Positions 22,735 to 33,731 of a stretch of DNA of 64,000 bases are shown here, piece by piece. A program made the position numbers and the translations under genes. Positions within the stretch are counted from its first letter, which is position 1. The number at the start of each line of letters is the position of its first letter. This DNA comes from Amorphophallus konjac. Lineage: Eukaryota; Streptophyta; Magnoliopsida; Alismatales; Araceae. The stretch spans positions 10,378,856 through 10,442,855 of the forward strand of contig CM040117.1 of assembly GCA_022559845.1 (NCBI GenBank). The letters are read 5' to 3'. The notes under the pieces were generated by a model that did not search any database, was not told the origin of the DNA, and saw only the letters and a list, made by a program, of their open reading frames with translations.

Positions 22735-23165
22735 TTCAGCGGCACACCCTTGTCCTTCAACGGCACGCCCTGGTGGCCTTCAGCGGCACAGCCCCTGGCC
22801 CTCAGCGGCACGCCCATTGAGAGCTTCAGCGGCACGCCCGTTTGGGTCCCTCAGCGGCACGCCTATTTGGGTCCTTCAGCGGCACAACCGCTGGCCCTCA
22901 ACGGCACGCCCATTGAGAGCTTCAGCGGCACGCCCGTTTGGGTCCCTCAGCGGCACGCCCATTTGGGTCCCTCAGCGGCACGCTCGTTTGGGGCTTCAGC
23001 GGCACGTCCCCTTTGGCCCTCAGCGGCACACCTCCTTGGGCTTCCAGCGGCACGCTGTTTGCCCCTTCAACGGCACGCTTGGGCAGCCCTTCAGCGGCAC
23101 GGCCTTTGGCCCTCCCAGCGGCACACTTCTTGAGCCCGCCAGCGGCACAACGTTAAGGCATTTCA
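22735..23165. repeat. Short tandem array of CGGCAC-containing units, about 25 bp
   Basis: About 18 imperfect units carry the core TTCAGCGGCACGCCC followed by variable sequence such as TTTGGGTCC. A higher-order duplication of four units (about 97 bp) is visible around 22800-22880 and 22895-22975, both with CATTGAGAGCTTCAGCGG. Because the unit length varies, no single frame stays open in phase; the apparent reading frames are repeat-driven. Confidence 0.85.
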
Positions 23166-23339
23166 ACGGCCGAACGACGTGATGCCCATGCCCTACGGAT
23201 CTTCGGCGCGCAGTGAGTTGTCCGAGGTGTCAACCGGAGGTTGGGCCACGTAAGCTATCCCCCTGGCATCCAGGACGGGAGGAGGTCAAACCCCATGATG
23301 ACCCAGCACTTCCCGCCTCCGACTGCCGTGCTCGAGGGC

Positions 23340-23560
23340 TTCCGCTGCTGGGAGTATAAAACCACTCCCATTCCGGCGAAGAGAGGAGAGGCCTACAGAG
23401 AGAGAGGAGGCACACAGAGAAAAGAGAAGAACAGACACAGAGCCACGTACGAGAAGAAGGAGAAGAGAGAAGAAAAGGGAGAGGGCTCCGGCGTGGAGTC
23501 TTCCGACGACCACTAGGCAAAGAAAAGAGAGAGTAAGAGAGAGAGAGAGAGTTTGATGTA
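23340..23560 (+). promoter_or_regulatory. LTR promoter: TATA box and purine-rich leader
   Basis: TATAAAA at 23355-23361 is followed within 40 bp by a long GAGAGA/AGAAGAAG purine tract (23380-23545). The same order occurs in the Tat-B LTR (TATAAAA near 30719, then GAGAAGAG). This supports an LTR U3/R region reading rightward. Confidence 0.5.
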
Positions 23561-23564
23561 GTAG

Positions 23565-24345
23565 GAGAAGGTGGGGGAAAGAGCAGTGGACGGTCGTCCC
23601 TACTTTGATCCCCAACACTTCCTCTTCTTTTGTCCCTTTTTCTCTGTCCCTGTTCTTTTATGCTTTGGTTTTCTTTCTTGTCTGTAGCCTTAGCTCGGGC
23701 ATGCTTTGTAATGTATATGGACGGCTACAGCCCTTTGTTCCCCCATGAATGAAGATCATCCCCCTCAGTGGATTTTCTCTTCGTCTCATTGGTTTGGGCC
23801 ACAGTGTGCTTGATCGTCTTTTCCTCCCCTTTCCGGTGTTTGTTTTCATCCCCCACGCCGGCGGTTTCCTCCGGATCCGGCACCACCTTCAATGGTTTGA
23901 GGTCACGAACCTCCTCCTGTAAAGCCCGACGCCTTCACCCGTGCCTGCCCTTGTGAGCCTTCTCCCCTCCTGCCAGGGGTCCCTGTGGGTTCGATCGGTC
24001 TAACACCCCGCCCCCAATTAGCAGGTCAACCCTTTTGGAGCCTTGGCTAACCCCCTCTCCAGTACACCCTGTCCAGTCTTAGAGGTCTCCCATCCATCGT
24101 TTCCTCCGAGTTTTCTGAGGTTTTGTTAAGGTGTTGCCGCTCTCGGGCGCCCACCTCCAACTGTTGGGTTCCGCCACTCCATGTGGGCGCGTTCCCTTTA
24201 TCTCCCTTACGCTCGGGTCAAGGGGAGATGCTGGCGAATTTTTGTCAGAAAATAACAAGACGTTAAAAGGCAAAAGGATGCAACAAACAAATGGGATAAT
24301 AAATACACATCAAAAGACAACAAAAGCTCATCAGTGCCGACAGGG
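23565..24345 (+). repeat. Left arm of a large inverted repeat
   Basis: The arm begins near GAAGGTGGGGGAAAGAGCAG and runs to the start of the 57-bp array. Its reverse complement forms 25885-26690. The arm includes AATGAATGAAGATC-type sequence near 23745, a GGATCCGGCACC block near 23870 and AAAACCTC/GAGGTTTT sequence near 24115. No gene is evident. Confidence 0.85.
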
Positions 24346-25566
24346 TGCCGGGGATTGACGTAGGATGTTGGTCTCTTCTTCTCTTCACCAGTGTCGGCAG
24401 GGTGTCGGGAGCCGATGTGGTATGTCTGTCTCTTATTCTCTTCATCAGTGCCGACGGGGTGTCGGGAACTAACGTGGTATGTCGGTCTCTTTGTCTCTTT
24501 GTCAGCGTTGATAGGGTATCGGATGCTGACATGGTACGCTGGCCTCTTCTTCTCTTCGTCAATGTCGACGGGGTGTCGAGGGCTGACAGGGTTTGTTGGT
24601 CTCTTCTGCTGGTCTCTTCTTCTCTTCGTCAGTGTCGACGGGGCGTCGAGAGCTGACGGGGTTTGTTGATCTCTTTGTCTCTTCGTCAGTGCCGACGGAG
24701 TGTCAGGAGCTGACCTGGTTTGTTGGCCTCTTCTTCTCTTCGTCAGTGCCGACGGGGTGTCGGGGGCTGACATGGTTTGTTGATCACTTTGTCTCTTCGT
24801 TAGTGCCGACGGGGTGTCGAGAGCTGACCTGGTTTGTTGGTCTCTTTGTCTCTTCGACGGGGTGTCGGGAGCTGACATAGTTTATTGATCTCTTTGTCTG
24901 ACGGGGTGTCGGGAGCTGACGTGGCTTATTGATCTCTTTGTCTCTTCGTCAGTGCCGACGAGGTGTCGGGAGCTGACATGGCTTATTGATCTCTTTATCT
25001 CTTCGTAAGTGCCGACGAGGTGTCGGGAGCTGACCTGGTTTGTTGATCTCTTTGTCTCTTTGCCGGTGCCGACGGGGTGTCAGGAGCTGACCTGGTTTGT
25101 TGGTCTCTTCTTCTCTTCGTCAGCGCCGACGGGGTGTCCGGAGCTGACCTGGTTTGTTGGTCTCTTCTTCTCTTCGTCAGTGCCGATGGGGTGTCGGGAG
25201 CTGACCTAGTTTGTTGATCTCTTTGTCTCTTTGTCAGTGCCGACGGGGTGTCGGGAGCTGACATGGTTTGTTGATCTCTTTGTCTCTTCGTCAGTGCCGA
25301 CGGGGTGTCGGGAGCTGACATGATTTGTTAATCTCTTTGTCTCTTCGTCAGTGCCGACGGGGTGTCGAGAGCTGACCTGGTTTGTTGGTCTCTTCTTCTC
25401 TTCGTCAGCGCCGATGGGGTGTCGGGAGCTGACCTGGTTTGTTGGTCTCTTCTTCTCTTCGTCAGTGCCGACGGGGTGTCGGGAGCTGACCTGGTTTGTT
25501 GATCTCTTTGTCTCTTTGTCAGTGCCGACGGGGTGTCGGGAGCTGACCTGGTTTGTTGATCACTTC
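24345..25566. repeat. 57-bp tandem array, about 21 units, each with a hairpin
   Basis: The unit is GTCAGTGCCGACGGGGTGTC then GGGAGCTGAC, followed by about 27 bp of (C/A)TGGTTTGTTG(A/G)TCTCTT and CT-rich sequence. The first 30 bp pair with themselves (GTCAGtgCCGAC against GTCGGgaGCTGAC around GGGGT). The 57-bp period is a multiple of three, so several frames stay open on both strands; these frames are repeat artefacts. A shorter unit lies near 24895. Confidence 0.9.
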
Positions 25567-25815
25567 TAAGAAGGTGGGGGAAAGAGCAGTGGACGGTCGT
25601 CCCTGCTTTGATCCCCAACACTTCCTCTTCTTTTGTCCCTTTTTCTCTCTCCCCGTTCTTTTATGCTTTGGTTTTTTTTCTTGTCTGTTGCATTAGCTCG
25701 GGCATGCTTTATAATGTATATGGACGGCTACGGCCCTTTGTTCCCCCATGAATGAAGATCGTCTCCCTCAGTGGGTTTTCTCTTCGTCTCGTTGGTTTGG
25801 GCCACAGTGTGCTTA
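25567..25815 (+). repeat. Second direct copy of the start of the left arm
   Basis: This repeats 23565-23810 in direct orientation with few changes (GAAGGTGGGGGAAAGAGCAG at the start, AGTGGGTTTTCTCTTCGTCT near the end), then breaks off at TGTGCTTAGG. The segment therefore exists three times: twice direct and once inverted. Confidence 0.88.
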
Positions 25816-25884
25816 GGCTTTTCTTTTCTTCTTTTCTTTGAATTTTTTTTTGCATAGTTTATACAAATCTTTTCTCCTTCTTCT

Positions 25885-26690
25885 TGCAATCTGTTGGTGT
25901 TCTATTCATTCGTTGCTTTTGTTGTCTTTTGATGTGTATTTATTATCTCATTTGTTTGTTGCATCCTTTTACCATTTAACGTCTTGTTATTTTCTGATAA
26001 AAATTCGACAGCATCTCCCCTTGACCCGAGCGTAAGGGAGATAAAGGGAACGCGCCCACATGAAGTGGCAGAACCCGACAGTTGGAGGTGGGCGCCCGAG
26101 AGCGGCAACACCTTAACAAAACCTCAGAAAACTCGGAGGAAACGACGGACGGGAGACCTCTAAGACTGGACATGGTGTACTGGAGAGGGGGTTAGCCAAG
26201 GCTCCAAAAGAGTTGACCTGCTAATTGGGGGCAGGGTGTTAGACCGATCGAACCCACAGGGACCCTTGGCAGGAGGGGAGAAGGCTCACAGGGGCAGGCA
26301 CGGGTGAAGGTGTAGGGCTTTACAAGAGGAGGTTCGTGACCTCAAACCATTGAAGGTGGCGCCGGATCCGGAGGAAACCGCCGGCGTGGGGGATGAAAAC
26401 AAACACCGGAAAGGGGAGGAAAAGACGATCAAGCACACTGTGGCCCAAACCAACGAGACGAAGAGAAAACCCACTGAGGGGGACGATCTTCATTCATGGG
26501 GGAACAAAGGGCCGTAGCTGTCCATATACATTACAAAGCATGCCCGAGCTAAGGCTACAGATAAGAAAGAAAACCGAAGCATAAAAGAATGGGGAGAGAG
26601 AAAAAGGGACAACAGAAGAGGAAGTGTTGGGGATAAAAGCAGGGACGACCGTCCACTGCTCTTTCCCCCACCTTCTCGTACTACATCAAG
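25885..26690 (-). repeat. Right arm of the large inverted repeat
   Basis: Reverse complement of 23565-24345. Matching landmarks are GGAGGAAACCGCCGGCGTGG (26369) against its complement near 23857, and CTTTCCCCCACCTTCTCGTA near 26662 against the left-arm start. The arms are roughly 0.8 kb and look more than 95% identical by eye. Confidence 0.85.
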
Positions 26691-27410
26691 CATATTCTCA
26701 AGCCGGACACCCGTCCGAATATTAAACGGTCTCCCGAGTGACCGACACGTTTCGAACGTTCGCTTCCCTAGACACAGGGCTTTTCAGCCGACTCAAGGGA
26801 TATTCCCTCGTTGCCCCTTGGCACCGGAAATATTAATGACGCTCATGCAAGTCTTGTTTCGACCGCGGGGGGCCCACCGCAGTATGGTCGCAGCTTGCAC
26901 CGAGCCAACAGATTTACTGGTTTTTGACCGCTCCAACCGAGGCTCAGCCGAACGTTCTCCGCTCTTCCGAACAATAGATTTGCCATACCTCAGCGTACAT
27001 GCGCTCCGGTTCTCCCGCGACAACCGCGATTTTCTCGAGCCGGACATTCGTCCGAACATTAAATGGTCAGTACACGACTGACATGGCCGTGAATGTTTTT
27101 TTTTCTTGCCCTCGCGTGAGGATTTCAATACCTCGTAATAGACCTTTCATGCAATTAAATTCTTGGCCATGAGACCCTAATTTTGGCAATTAATCAAGGG
27201 TGTTCCCTCGCACGGGGGATGTAAATGACGTCATGACCTTTACGACACGACGGGATCTGGTCCCGACACGAACCACACAATCGTCTGACCGAGTCAGATC
27301 GAGCGCACCATGGGCTCTTCGGAGCCCGAATAAATTGTCACTCAGTGACTGGCACGCCCACGCACTCAATAGACGAACCACTTGAATAAGCGAATTTTAG
27401 TGCGTCCACA
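26691..27410 (+). repeat. Tat-type LTR terminal region with a short internal repeat
   Basis: A block at about 26697-26750 (CTCAAGCCGGACACCCGTCC, then GAATATTAAACGGTC) recurs at about 27033-27085 (CTCGAGCCGGACATTCGTCC, then GAACATTAAATGGTC). Three CAAGGG-TTCC-type motifs with nearby GACGTCAT or GACGCTCAT follow the same pattern as the Tat-B LTR end. No gene is present. Confidence 0.6.
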
Positions 27411-30124
27411 GGTGGCCGACACAGGACCACGGACTGAGTGGATACTGAGCACCCGAGCAGCCGTGTTGGCGTTGCACCGGTCGGCGACGAGTTTCTTGGA
27501 GCCGTACTACCCAGAAACTTTGGGTACGACCAGGGGATTCCGCTGAATAGGGAGTTCCATCTGACGGGCAGGCAGTACAAGGGAAAGGATACCCACCTAC
27601 TTGTAGCAGCCTGGTGGGATTTCTACTGTCTCTGGGAACCAGAGCGATTCCCGATGCCGGAGCAGGGACGTCGGGGATGATTTGACATAAATTACGCCCG
27701 ATGGTGGTTCGGGCACAGTCACCTCTACCGACAAAAGGCCTCCGCAATTAGGAAGGCGGAGGAGAGTCGCCTGTTGAGGGAGGATCTGCCTCCCATCGCG
27801 CTGGATGAGGGGTACTTGAGGACTCGTGTTGCTCGGATCCACGGAGAGGTCGAGCGGATTGTGGCGTAGTGGCCCTGGAGTGGCCGGGGTTCGTCTTCTA
27901 GGAGCCGAAGCAACGGAGGGGCACTGAAGCCCCTGGGACGGGCATCGGCAACAGCTACTGGAGTGAAGGTGTCTTGGCTGAGGGCACCTAAGGCTTGGTG
28001 GACTCAGTTCTTGGCCGATTGTGGTATCCGGGGCAGAGGATCGCTGGATCGGGAGCTCTCGCACGGGAGCTTCGCCGATACAACGGTCGATGACTGGAGA
28101 CGACACATCGCCCACGCGATTGGGTCAGCTGGACCTGTGGAGTTCATGTCCCAGGTTGAGTGCGCCCGCACTCCATGGGATATTCTGGAGGCCGTCACGA
28201 TGGCGGCCCGAGCCTTAGCGATAGGGATGGAGCAACTTGTGCCCCTACCATTGACCCCCTTTGGGGCTTCATGTTAGGCTTTCCTCTTTTAGCATGTTCC
28301 TCTTTTTTTATATATTCTGTAATTCTTAGATACAGAACTGAGGTGTTGTGTGATGCTATATTTGTCAGCAGGTTCTGCGACAGAGGGGGACCAGCCCTCC
28401 ACGGGAACATCCTCAGGGAATGGGGACAGAGGTCTGCGGCCTTGGAGGAAACGCCCTCGTGTGGCGGATGTAGCGGTTGAGACTGGCGGGTCGTCTGAGG
28501 GACCCCAGACTGGAGAGAGAGTTGAGGAGGAGATGGCCTTGAGTGAGTGTCGCCCCAGTTCCTTTGTTTTTGTTTGGTTTAGCCAATATGATTGACTAAT
28601 TCCGTTTTGTGGGACTTGTCTGTCTGCTGCAGCTCCGCAGGTGGCTGGTGCGGAGGCGACCTTCTCGCCCCCTCGGGGGATAGACTCCCCGCATGAAGAG
28701 GGTACCGGAGGGGAGGTCGACATGGAGGAGCTCACGCCCCTGATGAGCGAACCTTTCCCCAACATGGAGGACTTCCCCGACTATGAGTCGTGGACAGCCA
28801 CGGGAGGAGCCCGCGCAGGTAAGAGTTTCGAACCTTGGGCATATGCCGCAGCTTTGGTTTGCCTCTGGTTATTTGTTGTGACTTTCTGGATTATGCAGGG
28901 GGGCAGAGGCACCAGGGGCCAAGGCCCATGCTGGGACACAGGGTGGAGTGCCTAGCCCGGCCAACGAGCCAGGGCCCACGGTGGCCAACAGTTGTCAGGG
29001 TGAGTGCCCGATTACCGTTGAGGGGATACTCTCGTTGCTGTTGAGTTCCTTTTTCGACAAGCCAAAGTTATTGACTTGATTTATGTTGCTGATTTGGCAG
29101 GTGAGGACGCGGCAACGACCCTGGAGATGATCCGGGAATTGGCGGATGCCGGCCCATCAGTGGCCCTGCCATCTTTCGGAGATGAGCCTGAACCGGTGAC
29201 TTCCGTGCCCCGAACCACTGCTGAGGACCCGTTGGGTAGACCAGCGCCGTTGCTGACGAGGGTGCCTTTCCCACCTTTGCCGAGCGTAGTGTCGGCCTGT
29301 ACGGTGGGGCTGGTGGAGTCCTCCAGTGTGGGACCGTCAGGTATGTAACTGAGCACTTGATCGATCCAGGGAGGATTATTTGACTTTCCCACCCGTGTTG
29401 AGCTTTGACCGGGATGGATTGCAGGTACCTCTTCCCCTCTAGAGGAAGGAGAGCTCCCTCGGGATACGGACCGGCTATCAGGAGACAAACCTCCCGTCGT
29501 AGCTATTACTGGGGGCGACGATGAGTTTGTCGACATCGAGGGGGTTTCTGAAGGGGACGCCCCGGCTGGTGAGCTTCTTCCCTAGCATCTTTGACTAGGG
29601 AGCTATCTTTATGTGAGGCTGGACTTGATAATAGTCTAATTTGGTTTCCCGATGTATAGGTGCCCCTGATTTGCCCACGGCCAGGTGTTCATTGGAGAGC
29701 TCGTCTGGCTCTTTTGAGGGTGACAGCGCCACGATGGAGACTGACGAGAGCTCGAGCTCGAGCTCGAGTTCTTCTTCTTCCTCTGAGGCCTCTTCCGCCG
29801 GGGATTCCGAGATGGAGGCGGCGTTGGAAGGTATATGCGGCTTCTTCTTGCCTCCGCACTGGCTTTGATACAGAAGTTGCGGCAGAGTGCTGACATTTTT
29901 TGTGTTATGTCCAGGACTAGGGTCGGAGGAGGAGCGCGCGCCGGCTCCCGTTGAGGAGGGTCAGGAGGAGCCCTCCGTCACCCCAATGGCCATTGGGGAG
30001 GACCGGGTTGCAGGGGAGTCTCAACCCTCTCTGACTCCGGCAGAGGACACTGCCGGGGTGGAGGAGAGGTTACCTTCACCGACCCCGAGCGAGGAAGTGA
30101 CAGGCGCGACATGAGCTGCACCAG
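27411..30124 (+). pseudogene. PMD gene of Tat-A, C-terminal part with several introns
   Basis: This continues the gene cut at 22476. It resumes with TEWILSTRAAVLAL, matching IDWALSTRPSVLVF of the Tat-B copy, then after a frameshift NFGYDQGIPLNREFHLTG against NFGYDQHIPPSTALFPLD, and AAWWDFYCLWEPERFPMPEQ. The frame runs, with stops near 27680 and 27870, to 28277 (WWTQFLADCGIRG). Small exons rich in Glu, Gly, Pro and Ser follow, bounded by clear splice signals: acceptors near 28371, 28632, 28898, 29100 and 29913, and donors at 28819 (GTAAGA) and 30125 (GTGAGA). The last exon, RLPSPTPSEE, matches RLPSPTPAGE of the Tat-B copy exon ending at 57754. The rest was displaced by Tat-B, which sits in the following intron. 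Exon limits are estimates. Confidence 0.65.
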
Positions 30125-30175
30125 GTGAGAGTCAGGACCTTTCTCATGTTTTTCACCTTGTCTTGTCAAAGGGAA

Positions 30176-33100
30176 TGTTGACACCTAAAATATACAAGAA
30201 GAAGCCAAAAGCAAACTCAGGGCTCTGAAGACCAATCAAGGGTGCGGCTCCTGTGTCACCCCTGGAAGTTCTGAGAATCAGAATAGAAGAGATCCACTAC
30301 TCCTAACACTCTGTCCAGCTAAAGCCATCTCTGGCTAGGCCGCTGCCCAGCACTGCTATCATTCAGATAGTCAGGCTGATAAAAAACTATAACAAAATCC
30401 AGGCAACCATCCGCCTGCTGAAAAGGATCTTCAGACAATTCTGATGCTCACAGAAAGGGATTCACATAGCCTCACACGCGGTCATGAATGCAAGACGTTA
30501 AGCAAGCCTCGGGTAGAGCAAATATTCACTCTGATAAGCCCACCAGGCCAATGAAAGGAAGCCCATTAGGTGGATCCTCACCTGGCGCCGAATGATGTTG
30601 AAATGTGCCAAGCCCAGTACGAAGTGAGACGCGCCGATGGGCTATATGCCAGGAGCGCCGAGATGCTTATGCTGGGCGCGCCGGGGAGTTCATGCCGGAA
30701 GCTGAGGGCCATCCCTCTATAAAAGCCGCTGCCCTTCGAGACAGAAGAACAAGAGGAAGATGATAGAGAGAAGAGATAGAAAAGCAGAAAGAGAAAAAAG
30801 AGAGCAGTAGCCACTGAAAGAAAAGGGAGCTCGAGAGCCCTCTAAAGAAGCTGAAGAGAGGAAAGAGTTGTAGAGGTTCGGAGGAAAGAAGTAAGGTGGG
30901 ATCGATTCCAGAGTGCCATGAGGGGCTACATTTTCCCTTCCCCCTGTCTTTTATTTGAGTATGGTTTTCCTCTTTTGGGTCTGCTCTCGAGCATCCTTGT
31001 TCCAGCAGTGCCAATGTAACCTTGTTGTCAGGGATATAGTCTGTGTGTAATTTCTTCAGTTTGATTCTCTGCTGAGCTAAATGTATGTATTCCATCTGGA
31101 TGAAATGGTTAATAAAAGGGGGGGGGGCATGAAGTTCACCCTTTCCTTCTCTTTCTTCCTCTGCATCCGAGGTTCGCCGTATTCGATAGCTACTGCAAAC
31201 GAAGTAGATCCTGTCGTGTATCCATTTTTCAGATCCACATGAGTGTGTTTCTACCGTATTTCTTTCCCACCTCGCAACCACACCGAGAGCCTGAGACAGT
31301 TCATCTCATGGCTTCTCATTTGGTGAAATGACGAGGGATATTCTCGAATCGGAACCCATGAGGTTCCGCCTATGATCCGGCTCCTAGTGAGTCCCCAAGA
31401 GGGAAAGCCATCTTCTCCTCGGATGACCCTTTCCAGAATCATCCCCAGTGCTCGCCCCAAACCCCGAATGAAACCCTTCTGAAATCCCACACAAAACTCC
31501 CCAGAACCTTGAGTAAAAGACCTCAAAGTCCTTGAATAAATCTCCTTTAAAACCCCCAAAAACCCTCGGAAATCCTCAGTTCAAAAATCCCTTCGAACCT
31601 CACTGAAACCCTCACTTTCAGAAACCCTCCCAGCCTCCCGGCGTGGCCCTCCCTCGGCGCCAGTCCCACGCCAAGTGCCACCCGCGCCGGTTGGGCCTTT
31701 CCCATCGCGCTTAGGCCTGTTCTCCTTGTCGCGCCGTGGCCTTTGTGTACTTCGTGTAGAAGTCAGCCATGCCGATAGCTTCGTGCCAATACCCTCAATA
31801 GCTCTGAGCCATGTGATCCTTGGTCACAAGACCCTATCACTCTGAGGAGAAGCACTATCCTTCACTCAGCCCTCACGGGAGCCAAATCAATGGGGATAAC
31901 CCCCCTACATTCTGCCACCCCATCAAGTCATGGAGTTCTGCCACTGCATGTTCTCCATTGGCTATCTAGGGGACATCAATAAATCTCACAATAAGTGGAT
32001 ACTGTCCGATGGGATTGAGATCCTTTTGGATCCCAGGCTACGCCCATCTCTCCTTTGGCTTTCATCCCGGCATTTCGTGGATGGATGACCTATACTCTCC
32101 TTTTGGCATGATCCAAAAATAAGGGGAGATGCTGTCAAAATTCATCCACGATCCTTACTTTGTCGTATCGTGTGACGCTTTCACTGAAATGATGAATCTA
32201 ACCCCGGCTGTGTGGCAGGGATCTGAGCTAAACCATCTCATGATCCTTTGTCTACCATACGAGGGGAATATAACCATTATAGTCGCATGGTCTCCATAGA
32301 CGTTCCATGGATGAGTCTGACCTCGCCCTCCGCCCTACTCAAATACCACCATGGACAAACCCGTGAAACCCCCACTGAACGTAAAAGACCCCCTCAATCT
32401 CATAAAGCCTTCAAAACACCTGCAAACTGAAGAAACACCTCTTATCGGCGCCACATAACCTCCCAGCGCAGCCCCCTCTCGGCGCCAGTTTCACGCCGGG
32501 TGATGGGCGCACCGAGAGACCGGTCGCGCCGATCCCTTTGCATTCGCTGTCGCGCCGGTTTGTCTTCGCGCCGGGACCTCAGTCGCGCCGGTTCACCCTA
32601 ATACTAGCCACCATTCAATATTTAACTTCTCAGCAACTTTACTGAGCCTAAAACCAGTCTAGACCCAGTACCCTAACCTCCGTGGACCGTCATGCCAGTT
32701 CTTATCATATCATGGGGGGAAATCATGGTTCTTCATCCATGTCTAGCGGAGCTAAATCAACGGGGTCTTACCCCCACATTACATGCCATTTGATCGCCAA
32801 GTTTTCTTCTAACCTTGCTGACCCTTGGAGTTCTGCCACTGCATGTCCTCCAATGGTCTCTAAAGGGAACATCAACAAGCACCATGGCAGTGGACATTGT
32901 CCTATCACACTCAGATCCTTCTGGATCTCGGGCCACGCCCATCTTCCCTTTGGCTTCCATCCCGGCATTTCGTGGATGGATGACCTATATTCCCCATTTG
33001 GCATAGTCCAAAACAAGGGGATGTGCCACCGGATTTATGCCATACATCATTATCATGTCTCACGTTGCATGGTTTTCTATGCATATTGCGCATCCTGTTG

Positions 33101-33344
33101 GCGAAGTTAGCGTCGCAGTCTTATCTTGTTTTGCCCTCGAGGCATCCTTTCTTGGCAACTAATCAAGGGTGGTCCTCTTTCTGAGAGGACGTAATTAACG
33201 TCATAGCCTTTATGGTATGACGGACTTCCGGATCCTGACACGAATATCATAATCGACTGACCAAGTCAGATCGAGCGCATAATAAATTGTCACGCCAGTG
33301 ACTGGCACGCCTTATGAATAAACCAAATAAATCCATCGTCCACA
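30176..33344 (+). repeat. 5' LTR of Tat-B
   Basis: It starts TGTTGACACC, just inside an intron of the Tat-A PMD gene, and ends GTCCACA five bases before the primer site. It holds TATAAAA near 30719, a purine-rich leader (30740-30900) and an AATAAAAGGGG stretch near 31113. An imperfect tandem duplication is visible: GC-rich CTCGGCGCCAG blocks at 31653 and 32478, and CATTTCGTGGATGGATGACC at 32071 and 32966. With no 3' LTR in the window the start is inferred from the break in PMD gene structure. Confidence 0.65.
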
Positions 33345-33348
33345 AGTC

Positions 33349-33366
33349 TGGCACGCCCGGTGGGAC
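33349..33366 (+). other. Primer-binding site of Tat-B
   Basis: TGGCACGCCCGGTGGGAC lies five bases after the LTR end. It starts TGGC, as primer sites complementary to tRNA 3' CCA ends do, and is unlike the Met-tRNA site used by the two chromoviruses here. I cannot assign the tRNA without a search. Confidence 0.6.
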
Positions 33367-33459
33367 TGTTGTCTCCCTTCATCTCTTTGCCAAGAGAGGA
33401 TGCCTTCGGGGGCTTCCCCCAAGAATATTGAATGTTTGTCCATCTGTCTCAGGTGAACG

Positions 33460-33731
33460 ATGACATCATTGGGACTCATAGGTCTTGACTTCGGCCCCGC
33501 GATCGTCGCTGGCCACGCTGAGCATGGGTACTTGGCAGTGCCCACGATTTTTGGCTCCTTCCCACCAGCTGTAGGCTCCCCCAACTTCTTGGGGTTTGCC
33601 TTTGCTGATATGCTGCAGACAGAGTCCTTAAGGCCCACAGAGAAGAATATTGCTGAGAAGGTCGAGGCCCCGGAGGCTCTACGCTGTACTGGTTCACCTA
33701 CGAATCCGATTCAAGTCGCCAACTGCATGGT
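33460..33731 (+). pseudogene. Tat-B gag leader frame, first part (split by insertion)
   Basis: An open frame from ATG 33460 (MTSLGLIGLDFGPAIVAGHA) runs to the insertion point of the chromodomain element. If the insertion and one copy of the ATGGT target duplication are set aside, the frame continues in phase at 43903. I do not recognise a domain; the position just after the primer site suggests the N-terminus of Gag or a leader ORF. Confidence 0.5.

Larger units (their letters stand above)
22477..27410 (+). mobile_element. LTR-like insertion (probable solo LTR of a Tat-type element, rearranged)
   Basis: This 4.9-kb block interrupts the Tat-A PMD gene. Its right end (27090-27410, ending GTCCACA) resembles the end of the Tat-B 5' LTR (33130-33344, ending GTCCACA). 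Both carry CAA(T/C)TAATCAAGGGTG, GTCAGATCGAGCGCA, AATAAATTGTCAC and GTGACTGGCACGCC. The block has a TATA box (23355) with a purine-rich leader, but no gag or pol, so a solo LTR is the simplest reading. The left border at a TG (22477) is chosen from where PMD similarity ends. The flanks GGCAG and GGTGG do not form a clean target duplication, so the borders are uncertain. Confidence 0.55.

Noticed and set aside
22690..23182. Frames of about 150 codons through the CGGCAC array
   Set aside because: Repeat-driven frames; two overlapping frames are equally open.
24345..25566. Possible CRISPR array
   Set aside because: Units are contiguous diverged tandem repeats without unique spacers, in a plant genome.
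24207..25621. Long open frames on both strands through the 57-bp array
   Set aside because: The period is a multiple of three, so frames stay open by repetition. The products are only repeats of the same 19 residues and match no family.
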